NCBI GenBank assembly: GCA_016191785.1
Contig: JACPVJ010000136.1
Location: forward strand, 22,539-86,538
Source of the DNA: Myxococcales bacterium
GTDB taxonomy: Bacteria > Myxococcota_A > Polyangia > Polyangiales > Polyangiaceae
Length of the DNA: 64,000 nucleotides
Direction of reading: 5' to 3'
The notes under the pieces were generated by a model. It searched no databases and was not told where the DNA came from. It worked only from the letters and a program-made list of their open reading frames with translations. Shown one piece after another: positions 8,215-17,957 of the stretch (position 1 is its first letter; every line of letters begins with the position of its first letter). A program made the translations under genes and the position numbers.

Positions 8215-9069
8215 TCAGAGGCACTTGCCCGGGGCGTCAGCCATGCCGCACAGCGCCCCGCACGGGCAGATGGACGCGCCGCTGCACTTGGTGCCCTTGG
8301 GGCACTCCAGATCCGACCAGCAGGCGCCCGGAACGGGCTTCTTGCAAACGCCTTCGCCGCAGACGTACCCGGGGCCGCACTCGAACGTCGAGTTGCAGCA
8401 TAGCGACGGCGGCGGCGGGACTCCTTCGCACCAACCCATCTGACCCCCGCAGGCGCACACGGCGCCGCACGGGCACACGCACGCACCGCCACAGCTGGTG
8501 CCCTTCGTGCAGTCCTTGTCGCTCCAGCATTGCCCCGGCGGAGGCTTCATCTCGCAGTTTCCGCCCACGCACACCATGGGCACGTTGGGCTTCTGCGGGC
8601 ACTCGGCGTCGGTCGTGCAGCAACCTGGCGCGTTCGAGCACGTGCCGAGCTTGTCGGCCATCGCGCAGTCTGCTCCGCAGGGACAAACCGACGCGCCGAG
8701 GCAGACCGAGCCGGGCCCGCCGCAGTCCTGGTTCGACCAGCACATTCCGGGTGGCGGGGCGTCTTTGCACACGCCGTTCACGCACTGAAGCTCGTCGCCC
8801 CAGGTCTTGCAGTCGTACTTGGTGCCGGGCGAGCAACAGCCGGGCGCACCCGCCGCGCCTGCCGTGCCGGCGCTGCCTGCGACGCCGCCGAATCCGGCTG
8901 CGCCGCCGGCCCCGCCGCCGCTGCTGCCCCCACTGCCGCTGCCGCCCCCCGCGCCGCCCCCCGCGCTGCCAGCCTTGCCGCCGGTGTTGGATCCATCGCT
9001 GGTGGTCGAGCCTCCGCAACCCACCAAAGCCAAACCCGAGAGCAACAAGATCGAGGTCGAGAAGCGCAT
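8215..9069 (-). CDS. Cys-rich lipoprotein with three CWS repeats
   Basis: 284 residues. Signal peptide with lipobox ALVGC, then a Gly/Ser/Ala linker of about 60 residues. The remainder is Cys-rich, with three related units beginning CWSNQDC, CWSDKDC and CWSDLEC, each running into a CPCGA(D/V/L)C segment. Such disulfide-rich repeats on a flexible tether are typical of surface-exposed myxobacterial lipoproteins of unknown ligand. The frame is open upstream to 9303, but ATG 9069 is the only start giving a signal peptide. Confidence 0.7.
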   Translation of the reverse strand: MRFSTSILLLSGLALVGCGGSTTSDGSNTGGKAGSAGGGAGGGSGSGGSSGGGAGGAAGFGGVAGSAGTAGAAGAPGCCSPGTKYDCKTWGDELQCVNGVCKDAPPPGMCWSNQDCGGPGSVCLGASVCPCGADCAMADKLGTCSNAPGCCTTDAECPQKPNVPMVCVGGNCEMKPPPGQCWSDKDCTKGTSCGGACVCPCGAVCACGGQMGWCEGVPPPPSLCCNSTFECGPGYVCGEGVCKKPVPGACWSDLECPKGTKCSGASICPCGALCGMADAPGKCL

Positions 9070-9166
9070 GACGACCGACTGTGCAGGGTCCGTGCCAGCA
9101 CGAAGGCCCGCCGGCAGTCGGATCGTCGGCTCGGGTTGTGCCAAACCACGACCGGCGGATCCGGCC

Positions 9167-10306
9167 TCAACGCACCAGGCCGAACCACGCGCCGCCGCAG
9201 GCCAGCGCGAAGGCCAGCGGCGCCGCCGCGAGCCCGAAGACGGCGGTGACCGGCGCGGCGAGCGAAGCGAGCAGCACCGCCGCGACGATCGCCACGCCGG
9301 CACCCATCGCCGGCTCGAGCACGCTGTGCGCCGCGCTGGCCCGGGCGACCAGGTAGCCCGCGACGGGAAAGCCTGCGAAGGTGGCCGCGCCCAGCAGCAC
9401 CAGGGGGCCGCTCGAGCGCACGTCGCTCTCGTCGGCCAGCGCGAAGTCGATGCCGATCACGTGGCCGACGTACACGGCGCCGACCAGCGCGACCAACACC
9501 ACGCCCAGGGTGACCAGCGCGCCGATCGCGATCCAGTGCAGCATCAGCGGACGCTCCGGGCGAGTCAGGGCCCGCCGCATCGAGCGCAGCGAGGGCGGCT
9601 CGGGCATGCTCGAGAGCAGGCGCGACGGCCGAGAGTCCGTCCTGGGCGCGACGTCGCGAAGGCCGACCCAGCTCAGCCCGGCCATGGTCAAGAACATCGG
9701 CACGGCCAGGACAAGGACGCCGGGGCCGCGGCCGAAGACGATGTGGTCGTAGAGTCCATGCAGCGCCACGGACGAGAACCACGCGATGACGAACCAGCGG
9801 CCACGGGTCATCCGTTGCGAGCCCAGCGCGTAGCCCCAGAGCCCCGCCAGGAAGGGGTGCGCGAGCATGCCGATCAAGAGGCGCACGACGAGCAAGCCCG
9901 AAGGCGGCTCGGCGAGCGAGATGCTCACGCTCTCGCCCGCGGCGAACCCCGCGCCGGCGCACGCCGCGAACATCAACCCGAGCCGCGGCGAGCGCAGCGC
10001 GCGCATGCTGTACAGCGGCCACACGACCAGCACCTTCAGGCCTTCTTCCAGCGGCGCCGCCAGGAGGAAGGTGGCCAAGAGCGCCCCGGTCGTCCCCGCG
10101 CGGGAGGCGTCGAAGCTGAGCTGGGCGACGCCGAGCACCCAGCGTTCGACCCACCCGGCGCCGAAGCCCGCCAGCGCCGAAAGCACCACCACCAGTGAGG
10201 TGCGCCGTCGCGACACGTGGCCGAGCAGGTCGACCCGACGCCAGACTACGAACGCGATCGTCAGCGGGACGATGGCGGTCAGAACGACGACGAGCGCTCG
10301 CGGCAC
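9167..10306 (-). CDS. PrsW-family intramembrane metalloprotease
   Basis: 379 residues with about nine hydrophobic helices. The PrsW/CAAX-protease-like signature is intact: EEGLK at 87-91, GES around Glu125, a His in LAHP (150) and HGLYD at 183-187. PrsW proteins cleave membrane substrates such as anti-sigma factors; some relatives in myxobacteria are, as I recall, proposed to process MYXO-CTERM tails, and tail-bearing candidates occur in this window (22852-23982, 42039-43637). The C-terminal ~130 residues add further helices beyond the core. It lies 15 nt after the outer-membrane protein gene, probably cotranscribed with it and the exonuclease gene. Confidence 0.78.
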   Translation of the reverse strand: MPRALVVVLTAIVPLTIAFVVWRRVDLLGHVSRRRTSLVVVLSALAGFGAGWVERWVLGVAQLSFDASRAGTTGALLATFLLAAPLEEGLKVLVVWPLYSMRALRSPRLGLMFAACAGAGFAAGESVSISLAEPPSGLLVVRLLIGMLAHPFLAGLWGYALGSQRMTRGRWFVIAWFSSVALHGLYDHIVFGRGPGVLVLAVPMFLTMAGLSWVGLRDVAPRTDSRPSRLLSSMPEPPSLRSMRRALTRPERPLMLHWIAIGALVTLGVVLVALVGAVYVGHVIGIDFALADESDVRSSGPLVLLGAATFAGFPVAGYLVARASAAHSVLEPAMGAGVAIVAAVLLASLAAPVTAVFGLAAAPLAFALACGGAWFGLVR

Positions 10307-10321
10307 GCTGGGCCGCTCCGA

Positions 10322-11167
<846 letters not shown>

Positions 11168-11192
11168 CGAGCCAGAGACTAGCCCCAGCGGC

Positions 11193-12068
11193 TCAATTTC
11201 GCCAGCGAACGACCCGCGCCGGGAGCGACCGCTCGCCGATCTCGCTGCACAGCGCCTCGGTCAGGCCGCGGTCGGCGCCGTGCCACGCGAGCGCTTCGAC
11301 CTGCTCGAACAGCTTCGCGTCGCGACGCAGCGTGGCCAGAGTCTTGTACAGCATCGCCTCGTCTCGGCGGCTCGAAAGCTCCCGTGCGAGTGACGCCGCG
11401 CCGCGCACCGTCACCTCCCAGCGCGCGCTGTCGTCCGGGATGCGCTCGATGCTGCCGTAGTGGGCCAGCACCGTCGCCGTCGAGCGGGCGCCCCAGCGTG
11501 GGATCCCCGGGATGCCGTCGGCGTCGTCCCCCACCAGGCCCAGGAAGTCCGGGATGGCGCTCGGGGGCACGCCGAAGCGCTCGCGCACGCCCGCTTCGTC
11601 GAGCATGCGCTTCCGGGCGCGATCGAAACAGACCACGCGCTCGCCCAGCACACACTGCGCGAGGTCCTTGTCCGGCGAGCAGATCACGACGCGCTCGACC
11701 CGTGGGTCGGCGGCCAGCGCGTGAGCCGCGCTCGCGAGGGCGTCATCGGCCTCGAGCTCGGCCATCGGCCAGACCACCACGCCCAGCGCCGTGGCCGCGC
11801 GCTCTGCCAGCTCGAACTGCGCCAGCAGATCCGGCTCGATGCCCTCGCCGGTCTTGTACCCGGCGAAGAGCTGGTTGCGGAAAGACTCGATCACGTGATC
11901 GAACGCGCACGCGACGTGGGTGACGCCCTCGTCGCGCAAGAGCGCGTGCAGGCTGGACAGAAGGCCCCGCGTCGCGCCGACCTCTCGCCCCCGCGCGTCG
12001 CGCGCTCCGGGCGAGCCGAACCACGCTCGGAACAGCTCGTAGGTGCCGTCGATCAGGTGAACCTGCAT
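11193..12068 (-). CDS. Stand-alone 5'-3' exonuclease (PolA N-terminal/FEN family)
   Basis: 291 residues. It begins with the FEN-type strand MQVHLIDGTYELFRAWFG containing the first metal Asp, followed by the helical arch region (FAGYKTGEGIEP), AELEADDALAS and SPDKDLAQCV with acidic metal ligands. The H3TH motif is seen as FLGLVGDDADGIPGIPRWGARSTATVL. No polymerase domain follows, so it is a free-standing flap/5' exonuclease such as those acting in primer removal or repair. ATG 12068 is chosen because the conserved strand starts immediately; the long open frame upstream is a Pro-rich shadow of the lipoprotein genes on the other strand. Confidence 0.88.
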   Translation of the reverse strand: MQVHLIDGTYELFRAWFGSPGARDARGREVGATRGLLSSLHALLRDEGVTHVACAFDHVIESFRNQLFAGYKTGEGIEPDLLAQFELAERAATALGVVVWPMAELEADDALASAAHALAADPRVERVVICSPDKDLAQCVLGERVVCFDRARKRMLDEAGVRERFGVPPSAIPDFLGLVGDDADGIPGIPRWGARSTATVLAHYGSIERIPDDSARWEVTVRGAASLARELSSRRDEAMLYKTLATLRRDAKLFEQVEALAWHGADRGLTEALCSEIGERSLPARVVRWRN

Positions 12069-12156
12069 GGCCCTAGGGTCTACGACACAAACCCCCTCCC
12101 AGACGATCAGGCCTTGCGCCCGCCGGGCGGGCGGTGGAACATCGCGGCACTTCGTC

Positions 12157-12678
12157 ATGACCCATGCCCGTCGCACGCTATTGAGTTTCGGGATGCTCGG
12201 AGCCCTTGTGGTGTCGAGCTGTACGCTCCTCACGGACGTCGATCGCGAGAAGATCAGCGAGGGCACCGGCGGCACTGCCGGGGCGGGCGGCGGCACGGGT
12301 GGCACCGGCGGGTCGACCGGTGGAACCGGCGGGTCGACCGGTGGAACCGGCGGCACCGCGGGGACCGGCGGCGGAGCCGGCAGTGGCGGCGCGGCGGGCA
12401 GCGACGCGGGTGACGGTGCGGCGGGCAGCGACGCGGGTGACGGTGCGGCGGGCAGTGACGCGGGCGATGCCTCTTCGGGCGGCACCGGCGGCACGGGTGG
12501 CACCGGCGGCACGGGCGGCACGGGTGGTACCGGCGGCACCGGCGGCACCGGCGGCGCGGATGCGGCGAGCGACGCACCGGACGATTCGGCCGCCGACGCG
12601 GGCAGCGACGCCGCGGACGACGCCGCAGATTCCGCGGCAGATTCCGCGGCCGATGCCACCGATTCTGCCACCGACTGA
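12157..12678 (+). CDS. Linker-only lipoprotein, TDVDR paralogue 1
   Basis: 173 residues. Signal peptide with lipobox VVSSC (Cys22), immediately followed by TLLTDVDREKI, then entirely low complexity: GTGG repeats, three copies of an AAGSDAGDG unit, more GTGG, and an acidic Ala/Asp/Ser tail. No folded domain is evident. The next gene encodes a protein with the same post-Cys motif, so they are tandem paralogues. The true start may also be a later Met within the signal peptide. Confidence 0.6.
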   Translation: MTHARRTLLSFGMLGALVVSSCTLLTDVDREKISEGTGGTAGAGGGTGGTGGSTGGTGGSTGGTGGTAGTGGGAGSGGAAGSDAGDGAAGSDAGDGAAGSDAGDASSGGTGGTGGTGGTGGTGGTGGTGGTGGADAASDAPDDSAADAGSDAADDAADSAADSAADATDSATD

Positions 12679-12720
12679 CGCAGCCCCAAGCGGCGCGCGG
12701 GCTGTGATACAACCCGTCGC

Positions 12721-13212
12721 ATGACTCGCTTCCGTCGCTATCTCGTCCTCGCCGGTGCTGGGGTCGCAATGTTCGGCTGCGCGCTGATCACGGACGTCGA
12801 TCGCGCCAAGATCGACGGGGCAGGTGGTGCCGCGGGCGCCGCGGGCAGCGGAGGCTCCACGGGCGGCAGCGGTGGCTCGACCGGCGGCAGCGGTGGCTCG
12901 ACCGGCGGCACAGCGGGCTCGGGCGGCACAGCGGGCTCGGGTGGCTCGTCCGGTGGCAGCGGTGGCTCGACGGGCGGCAGCGGTGGTTCGACCGGTGGCA
13001 GCGGTGGCTCCACGGGTGGCAGTGGCGGCTCGACGGGCGGCAGCGGCGGCTCGACGGGCGGCAGCGGCGGATCGACGGGCGGCAGCGGCGGTTCGACAGG
13101 CGGCAGCGGCGGTTCGACAGGCGGCAGCGGCGGCTCGACGGGCGGCAGCGGCGGTTCGACGGGCGGCGCTGCGGGAACGGACGGCGGCGCCGGCGACGCC
13201 GCCACCGACTGA
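12721..13212 (+). CDS. Linker-only lipoprotein, TDVDR paralogue 2
   Basis: 163 residues. Lipobox MFGC (Cys20) followed by ALITDVDRAKI, nearly identical to the neighbour upstream. From about residue 40 to 150 it consists of STGGSGG heptads, closing with a short Asp/Ala-rich end. Function unknown; a flexible lipid-anchored tether is all the sequence supports. It starts 42 nt after the first paralogue and probably shares its transcript. Confidence 0.6.
   Translation: MTRFRRYLVLAGAGVAMFGCALITDVDRAKIDGAGGAAGAAGSGGSTGGSGGSTGGSGGSTGGTAGSGGTAGSGGSSGGSGGSTGGSGGSTGGSGGSTGGSGGSTGGSGGSTGGSGGSTGGSGGSTGGSGGSTGGSGGSTGGSGGSTGGAAGTDGGAGDAATD
12847..13161 (+). repeat. 21-bp tandem repeats encoding STGGSGG heptads
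   Basis: The second TDVDR lipoprotein gene contains about a dozen in-frame 21-bp units, mostly near-identical at DNA level (ggcggcagcggcggttcgac type). Copy number is likely to vary by slippage. It is coding repeat sequence, not an intergenic array. Confidence 0.75.
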
Positions 13213-13223
13213 GGCTCGCGCGC

Positions 13224-13769
13224 CTACTTGTCGCGCAGCTTCAGCTTCACCTTCAGCTTCACCTTCGGATCGACGCACACCCCGAGGTAGCACGGCACCT
13301 CGACCTGGTGATCGCGGATGTCCACCGTCGCGAGCGCTTGCACGTGGTAGTCGCTGCCGGTGCGCAGCGCCTTGTACTGAAACTCGAGCGGCTTGGTCAC
13401 GCCGTGCAGCGTGAAGCTGCCGGTCGCGGTCCCTCGAGCCGTCTGATCGTTTTCGGGGAACTTCAGCGAGCTCCGATCGACCACCAGCGTCGCGCTCGGG
13501 TGCTTGTCGGTCTCGAGGTACTGGCGCAGGTGCTTGTCGCGAAGCTTCATGCCGGTTTGCAGGTTCGTGACCGGCACCTTGATGGTCACCTTCCCGTCGC
13601 TCTCTTGCGCCGACAGGCTTGGGGCCGTGCCGTTGATCTTCATGCCGGCGGGGCCAGTGGCCAGGAAGCGCACGTCGACGTCGCCCGCGTCTTCCAGGGC
13701 GGCGGACGCGGCCCAGGAAACGCTGAGCGCGGCGGCGGCGGACGAGATCGGGCGAAGGAAGCGATGCAT
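13224..13769 (-). CDS. YceI-like periplasmic lipocalin-fold protein
   Basis: 181 residues with a signal peptide of about 25 residues. It has the YceI pattern: a first beta stretch, a region of paired charged residues (RDKHLRQYLETDKHPSATL) that matches the YceI signature of a short helix followed by 'FDaekyPtatf', and a later strand with LTLHGVTKPLEF-like FTLHGVTKPLEF. YceI proteins bind isoprenoid or other amphiphilic ligands. The C-terminus ends in alternating Lys (KVKLKVKLKLRDK), more basic than usual. It lies 83 nt downstream of rsmG. Confidence 0.75.
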   Translation of the reverse strand: MHRFLRPISSAAAALSVSWAASAALEDAGDVDVRFLATGPAGMKINGTAPSLSAQESDGKVTIKVPVTNLQTGMKLRDKHLRQYLETDKHPSATLVVDRSSLKFPENDQTARGTATGSFTLHGVTKPLEFQYKALRTGSDYHVQALATVDIRDHQVEVPCYLGVCVDPKVKLKVKLKLRDK

Positions 13770-13852
13770 GGAGCCTCGTGGATGGACGGCCAGGGTCCGG
13801 GCCGCATTCAGTGCATAGTATCGGCTAGTGGCTCCGCAATTGGCTGAAAGCG

Positions 13853-14494
13853 TCAGGCTGTGCGGGCCGGGGTCACGGGCACGTAGCGGAGTGCCCGCCG
13901 GGCGGCGCCGGTCAGCGGCAGCGTATAGCTCTCGTCGCGGTCGATCTGCCAGCCTTCGAGCGTGGGCGGGTCGACCCGAGCCACCAGTACCCACACGGCG
14001 CGGCGCGCGAGGCGCGCGCCTTCGACCAGCCACTCCGGGGGCTCGAGTGTGGCGCGGGAGATGGCCACGTCGAAACCCTGTCTCGCGACGGCGTCGGAGC
14101 GGTCGCGACGCACCGTCACACCCTCGAGGCCGAGGGCGCCGACCAGCGTCCGCAGGAATGCCACCCGCTTCTCCTTGGGCTCGACCAGGGTGAAGCGTCC
14201 CCCCGTGAAGAGCGCCAGGGGGATGCCCGGTGCTCCGGCTCCGCTGCCGACGTCGACCCAGCTCTCGTCGCTGCGGCCGTGCAAGCGCGCCACCACCGCG
14301 GCGTCGGCCACGAACAGATCGACGAGCTCGTCGTCGTCCCGCGCCGCCGTCAGATCGACCTTGGCGTTCCACTCCACGACCCGGTCCAGGAATGCGGCGA
14401 GCGTCCGGATCATGTCAGGACCCGGATCGGCTCCCACGCCGCGGAGGCACTGCTCGATGCGCGGGGCGAGGCCCGCTCCCAGCCGGGTCGGCAT
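13853..14494 (-). CDS. rsmG: RsmG-family 16S rRNA methyltransferase
   Basis: 213 residues. Class I SAM-dependent fold: VEWNAKVDLTAARDDDELV precedes the SAM-binding motif WVDVGSGAGAPGIPLAL, then TLVEPKEKRVAFL, as in RsmG (GidB), which methylates N7 of G527 in 16S rRNA. The C-terminal sheet is present and length is normal. Alternative TTG start at 14503. Divergent from the AmgK-like gene; not beside mnmG or parAB as in many bacteria. Confidence 0.85.
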   Translation of the reverse strand: MPTRLGAGLAPRIEQCLRGVGADPGPDMIRTLAAFLDRVVEWNAKVDLTAARDDDELVDLFVADAAVVARLHGRSDESWVDVGSGAGAPGIPLALFTGGRFTLVEPKEKRVAFLRTLVGALGLEGVTVRRDRSDAVARQGFDVAISRATLEPPEWLVEGARLARRAVWVLVARVDPPTLEGWQIDRDESYTLPLTGAARRALRYVPVTPARTA

Positions 14495-14544
14495 TTCCCC
14501 CAAGCGTGTACCGCACCCGAGACTTTTGCTAAACCGTCCAGCGC

Positions 14545-15615
14545 ATGTCCACCTTGCCGCCCGCGGGCGCCCGCGACCCAGCGCCGTCTCTCGACGCCCT
14601 CGAGCGCCTGGTGCGCCAGGCCACCGGCGCCGCCGGCCCCATTCGGATCGAGGCCATGGAGGGCGGGGCCTCGACTCGCCGCTTCTACCGGGTCGATCTG
14701 GGCGGTGAGCGGACGGCGGTGGCGATGTTCGTCCCCGACGCCAAGCGCTCGGACGAGGTCGCCAAAGCCGACGATGCCGAACGCCGCTGGCCCTTCCTCG
14801 AGGTCCGCGACCTCTTGGCCGACAAGGGCGTGCGCGTGCCTCAGGTGCTCGGCGAGGGCTGCGACGACGGCTTCGTGCTGGTCGAAGACCTGGGCGACGA
14901 CACCCTGGCTCGGTACCTCGAGAAGAACCCCCACACGCGCGAGCGACTGTACCGGACTGCGGTCGCCGATCTGGCCCGTGCGCAGCGCGCCCTGCACCCG
15001 CTGCCCGAGGCGTCGGTGGTGGCTTCCCGCGCGTTCGACGAAGATCTGCTGCGCTGGGAGGTCGACCATTTTCGCGAATGGGCGCTCGAGGCGCGCGGCA
15101 TCACGCTCTCGGACGACGACCGCGCGACCTTCGCCGAGGCGGCGACCGTCTTGGCCCAGCGCATCGCCGGCTGGCCGCGGGGCTTCGTGCACCGCGACTA
15201 TCAGAGTCGAAACCTGATGGTGCGCGAGCACGCCCCGGGCGACCCGGCCCTGGTCTGGATCGACTTCCAGGACGCACTGCTCGGGCCCCGGGTGTACGAT
15301 CTGGTCGCGCTCTTGAACGACAGCTATCAGTCGTTCGACCGTGCCTTCGTCGAGGCGCGCCTCGACGAGTACGCCGACCACCACCAGCTCGATTCAGAGG
15401 GGCGCGAGGCCGTGGGCCGCGAGTTCGACACCGTCACCGTTCAGCGCAAGCTGAAGGACGCCGGCCGGTTCGTGTTCATCGACCGTGTGCGCGGCAACCC
15501 CGGCTTCTTGGGCTTCGTCGAGCCGACCATCGAGAAGGTGTTCGGCGCGCTCGAGCGGCTCGAGGGCGACCCGGTGCTCGACCGGCTCCACGCGATGCTC
15601 CGACGACTTCTGTGA
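14545..15615 (+). CDS. APH-family kinase resembling AmgK cell-wall sugar kinase
   Basis: 356 residues, aminoglycoside-phosphotransferase fold. The catalytic loop reads HRDYQSRNLM from residue 216 and the metal motif VWIDFQDA about 25 residues later; the N-terminus carries GGASTRRFYRV in place of a glycine loop. The combination HRDYxSRN plus DFQDA is characteristic of AmgK, which phosphorylates N-acetylmuramate/N-acetylglucosamine in peptidoglycan recycling. The expected partner MurU nucleotidyltransferase is not adjacent, so the substrate is left open. Confidence 0.72.
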   Translation: MSTLPPAGARDPAPSLDALERLVRQATGAAGPIRIEAMEGGASTRRFYRVDLGGERTAVAMFVPDAKRSDEVAKADDAERRWPFLEVRDLLADKGVRVPQVLGEGCDDGFVLVEDLGDDTLARYLEKNPHTRERLYRTAVADLARAQRALHPLPEASVVASRAFDEDLLRWEVDHFREWALEARGITLSDDDRATFAEAATVLAQRIAGWPRGFVHRDYQSRNLMVREHAPGDPALVWIDFQDALLGPRVYDLVALLNDSYQSFDRAFVEARLDEYADHHQLDSEGREAVGREFDTVTVQRKLKDAGRFVFIDRVRGNPGFLGFVEPTIEKVFGALERLEGDPVLDRLHAMLRRLL

Positions 15616-15616
15616 G

Positions 15617-16729
15617 TCACGGCGGCGGCGGCGAGTCGGGCCACACGCCGAGCCACTCGCTGCCGAGGTCACTGTCGCAGAACTGAAGCCAGCTGCGTCG
15701 GCTCACCTCCGCCGTGCGAGCCACGTGAGAGACCAGCGCGAGCGCCTCGTTGCCAGGAGCCAGCGCCAGATCCACGTACGCGTATCTCAGGCCCAGACCG
15801 TTGCCGATCACCGCGCCGAGCCGGCGCGCCGCCAAGGCAGCCGTGAGCGCGTCTTCGAGCTTCGCCCGCTGGGCAATGCGCTGCTCGAAGGGCGTGCCCC
15901 GCGCGTCGAGCTTCAGGTAGGCCACCTGGGCCCCCCCGCGCACGAAGCGCTTGGACGAAAACGGCGCGCCTTCCAGGAAACACTTCAAGAGCTCGGGTAA
16001 CGCGCCGCTGGCCAGGGCCACGTCGTCTTGCGCCCGATAGTCGGCGGCGGCTTCCGGCTCGGCTTCGAACAGCACCCACCCGTCGCGGGACCCGGAGAGA
16101 CTCGCCAGATCCGGGAGCGACTGCACCAAGCCTTCCACCGCCCCGGCGATGGTCTGCGGCAGCTCGGAGAGCGCGAATCGTGGGGCTGCGTCCCGCTGCA
16201 CCACCCGCAGCGGGCCGCCTTTCGGCAACGGGTCGGCGTCGATCTTGCCGATCCAGTCGTCGAGGACCCGCTCGCCCAACAGCACCTCGGCGGCGCGCTC
16301 GGCCGCGGCCAGCGCGCAGGCGTCGGTGTGTCCCCCGAACCCGCTGCCATAGACCACCAGCTCGAGCAGGTGCCCGCGAGAGAAGCCCGCGCGAGCCTGG
16401 GCCGAGCTCAGGTCGAAGCCGTGCTCGGTCTGGACGGTCGCGACCATCTCGGCGAAGGGCTGCGGTGGCCGGTGCGTCGTGAAGCGCAGCCGGCCGTGCC
16501 GCGCGCCGCGCTCGACCACGAACGCCGCCAGCGGCCGGAGCTGCCGCTCGCCCCGGGGGGTCACCACGATCGAGCCGTCGGCCAACACCTCGGCGTCGAG
16601 CCGCGGATGGATCTCCGCCACCTTCTCCGAGGCGTTCGCCGGCGTCAGCTGTTCCAGCATCGCGTCGACGCGCGCCGCCAGCGCCTCACGCTCGCGAGCT
16701 TCGTCGACGCTGGCATGCAGGAAGCGCAT
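15617..16729 (-). CDS. Conserved-looking protein of unknown function
   Basis: 370 residues, no signal peptide or membrane helix, acidic-alanine rich with ordinary coding composition. No catalytic motif I recognise. Notable patches are HGRLRFTTHRPPQPFAEMV near residue 80 and a C-terminal region with paired aromatic and acidic residues. It ends 1 nt after the AmgK-like gene stop, tail to tail. ATG 16729 is the first start of the frame. Confidence 0.55.
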   Translation of the reverse strand: MRFLHASVDEAREREALAARVDAMLEQLTPANASEKVAEIHPRLDAEVLADGSIVVTPRGERQLRPLAAFVVERGARHGRLRFTTHRPPQPFAEMVATVQTEHGFDLSSAQARAGFSRGHLLELVVYGSGFGGHTDACALAAAERAAEVLLGERVLDDWIGKIDADPLPKGGPLRVVQRDAAPRFALSELPQTIAGAVEGLVQSLPDLASLSGSRDGWVLFEAEPEAAADYRAQDDVALASGALPELLKCFLEGAPFSSKRFVRGGAQVAYLKLDARGTPFEQRIAQRAKLEDALTAALAARRLGAVIGNGLGLRYAYVDLALAPGNEALALVSHVARTAEVSRRSWLQFCDSDLGSEWLGVWPDSPPPP

Positions 16730-16816
16730 CCAGCTTCGGCATGCGCCTGGTTTCGATTATGCGTCAAGGCTGGACGGGGTTGCCGCACGAGCCACTCGAT
16801 GCTTGGCTCGGCTGTG

Positions 16817-17947
16817 ATGAACCTGGGGATATCGGTCCTGCTCTTGGCTTTCATCGGTGCGGGCGCAGTCGTTGCGTGCGGCGGCGACGATGGCGGCGGT
16901 TCGCCCGCGGGAACGGGTGGCTCTGCGAGCGGCGGCGCGGCAGGCACGGGGGGATCCAACCTGGGCGGAACCGGAGGCGACGCGGCCGCCGACGCCCCGG
17001 TCGGCGACGGCAGCGTGCCCAAGCCCGAGCCCGCGGACATCTCGTTCAAGGCGGTCGCGCCGATCCCTGCCGGCGAGCAGTTGCTGTTCAACGACTGGAA
17101 CGCGCAACCGAACGCGGTCTTCTCGATGAAACCCGACGGCGCGGCCGAGACCAAGATCTTCGAGGCTTACCGAGTGTGGTCCATGGGCGTGAGCAAGGAC
17201 GCCTCGAAGATCGCCTTTGCCTGCGGCGATCCGCTCCAGAAAGAGCACTACGGCATCGAGATCGGCGACGCCATCCAGCACACCTGGGTCTACGACGCCG
17301 CCGCGCAGAGCGCCGCGGTGCTGGCCTGGGGCAACCTCAACGACGAGTGCCACGGCTGGAGCCAGAAGAACGACTCCCTGGTCGTGTGCCGGCGGCGTGA
17401 CTTCACCGCCAGCGGCCAGAACAAGACCTACCGCATCGGTCGTCTGGCGGTGGCGGGTGGCGCCTTCGAGTGGTTGGGCATCGGCGAAGACCCGACCCCC
17501 ACCACCATGGAGCTTCACCCGCAGCTCAGCGACGACGAGAGCACGCTCTACTACACGCTGATCCAGGTCGCGGGGGGCAAGCAAGAGCGCAGCATCATGA
17601 AGAAGACCCTCCCGGGCGGCGCGCCCACATTGGTGCGCGCCAGCGCGTCGGCGGGAGTGCTGTCGCCCGACGGCGCGCGCTTGCTCTTCGCCGACACCGC
17701 CCAGAAGAGCGCGCTCTTCAGCATGAAGCTCGACGGCTCGGACGTGATCAAGGTGGCAAGCCGCAACGGCACGAGCGCGGTCTGGTCCCCCGACGGCAAG
17801 AAGATCGCCTACCTGTGGGGCGAGACCCAGGGCTGCAGCCACGTCGAGGTGGCTCTGGCCGACGGGTCCCAGGCCGACACCCCGGTGCGCGTGCGCGAGT
17901 GCGGCAGCGCGTTCCTCACCGAGCTCGCCTGGATCGTGAAGCCCTGA
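16817..17947 (+). CDS. TolB-like beta-propeller lipoprotein
   Basis: 376 residues. Lipobox AVVAC after a short signal peptide, then a Gly/Ala/Asp linker to about residue 70. The body carries WD40-like PD40 repeats (e.g. FSMKPDGAAETKIF, LSPDGARLLFAD, FSMKLDGSDVIKV, WSPDGKKIAYLW), predicting a beta propeller in the periplasm or at the surface. A Met six codons upstream (16799) is an alternative start. It converges on the GH5 gene with 10 bp between. Confidence 0.75.
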   Translation: MNLGISVLLLAFIGAGAVVACGGDDGGGSPAGTGGSASGGAAGTGGSNLGGTGGDAAADAPVGDGSVPKPEPADISFKAVAPIPAGEQLLFNDWNAQPNAVFSMKPDGAAETKIFEAYRVWSMGVSKDASKIAFACGDPLQKEHYGIEIGDAIQHTWVYDAAAQSAAVLAWGNLNDECHGWSQKNDSLVVCRRRDFTASGQNKTYRIGRLAVAGGAFEWLGIGEDPTPTTMELHPQLSDDESTLYYTLIQVAGGKQERSIMKKTLPGGAPTLVRASASAGVLSPDGARLLFADTAQKSALFSMKLDGSDVIKVASRNGTSAVWSPDGKKIAYLWGETQGCSHVEVALADGSQADTPVRVRECGSAFLTELAWIVKP

Positions 17948-17957
17948 GCGCGGCGCG

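Noticed and set aside
12847..13161. CRISPR-like regular repeats
   Set aside because: Period of 21 bp, in frame, no spacers and no cas genes; they encode Gly/Ser heptads.
12738..13205. Leftward Pro-rich frame (PPLPPVEP repeats)
   Set aside because: Exact reverse-strand reading of the STGGSGG repeats of the lipoprotein gene; no start context or signal.
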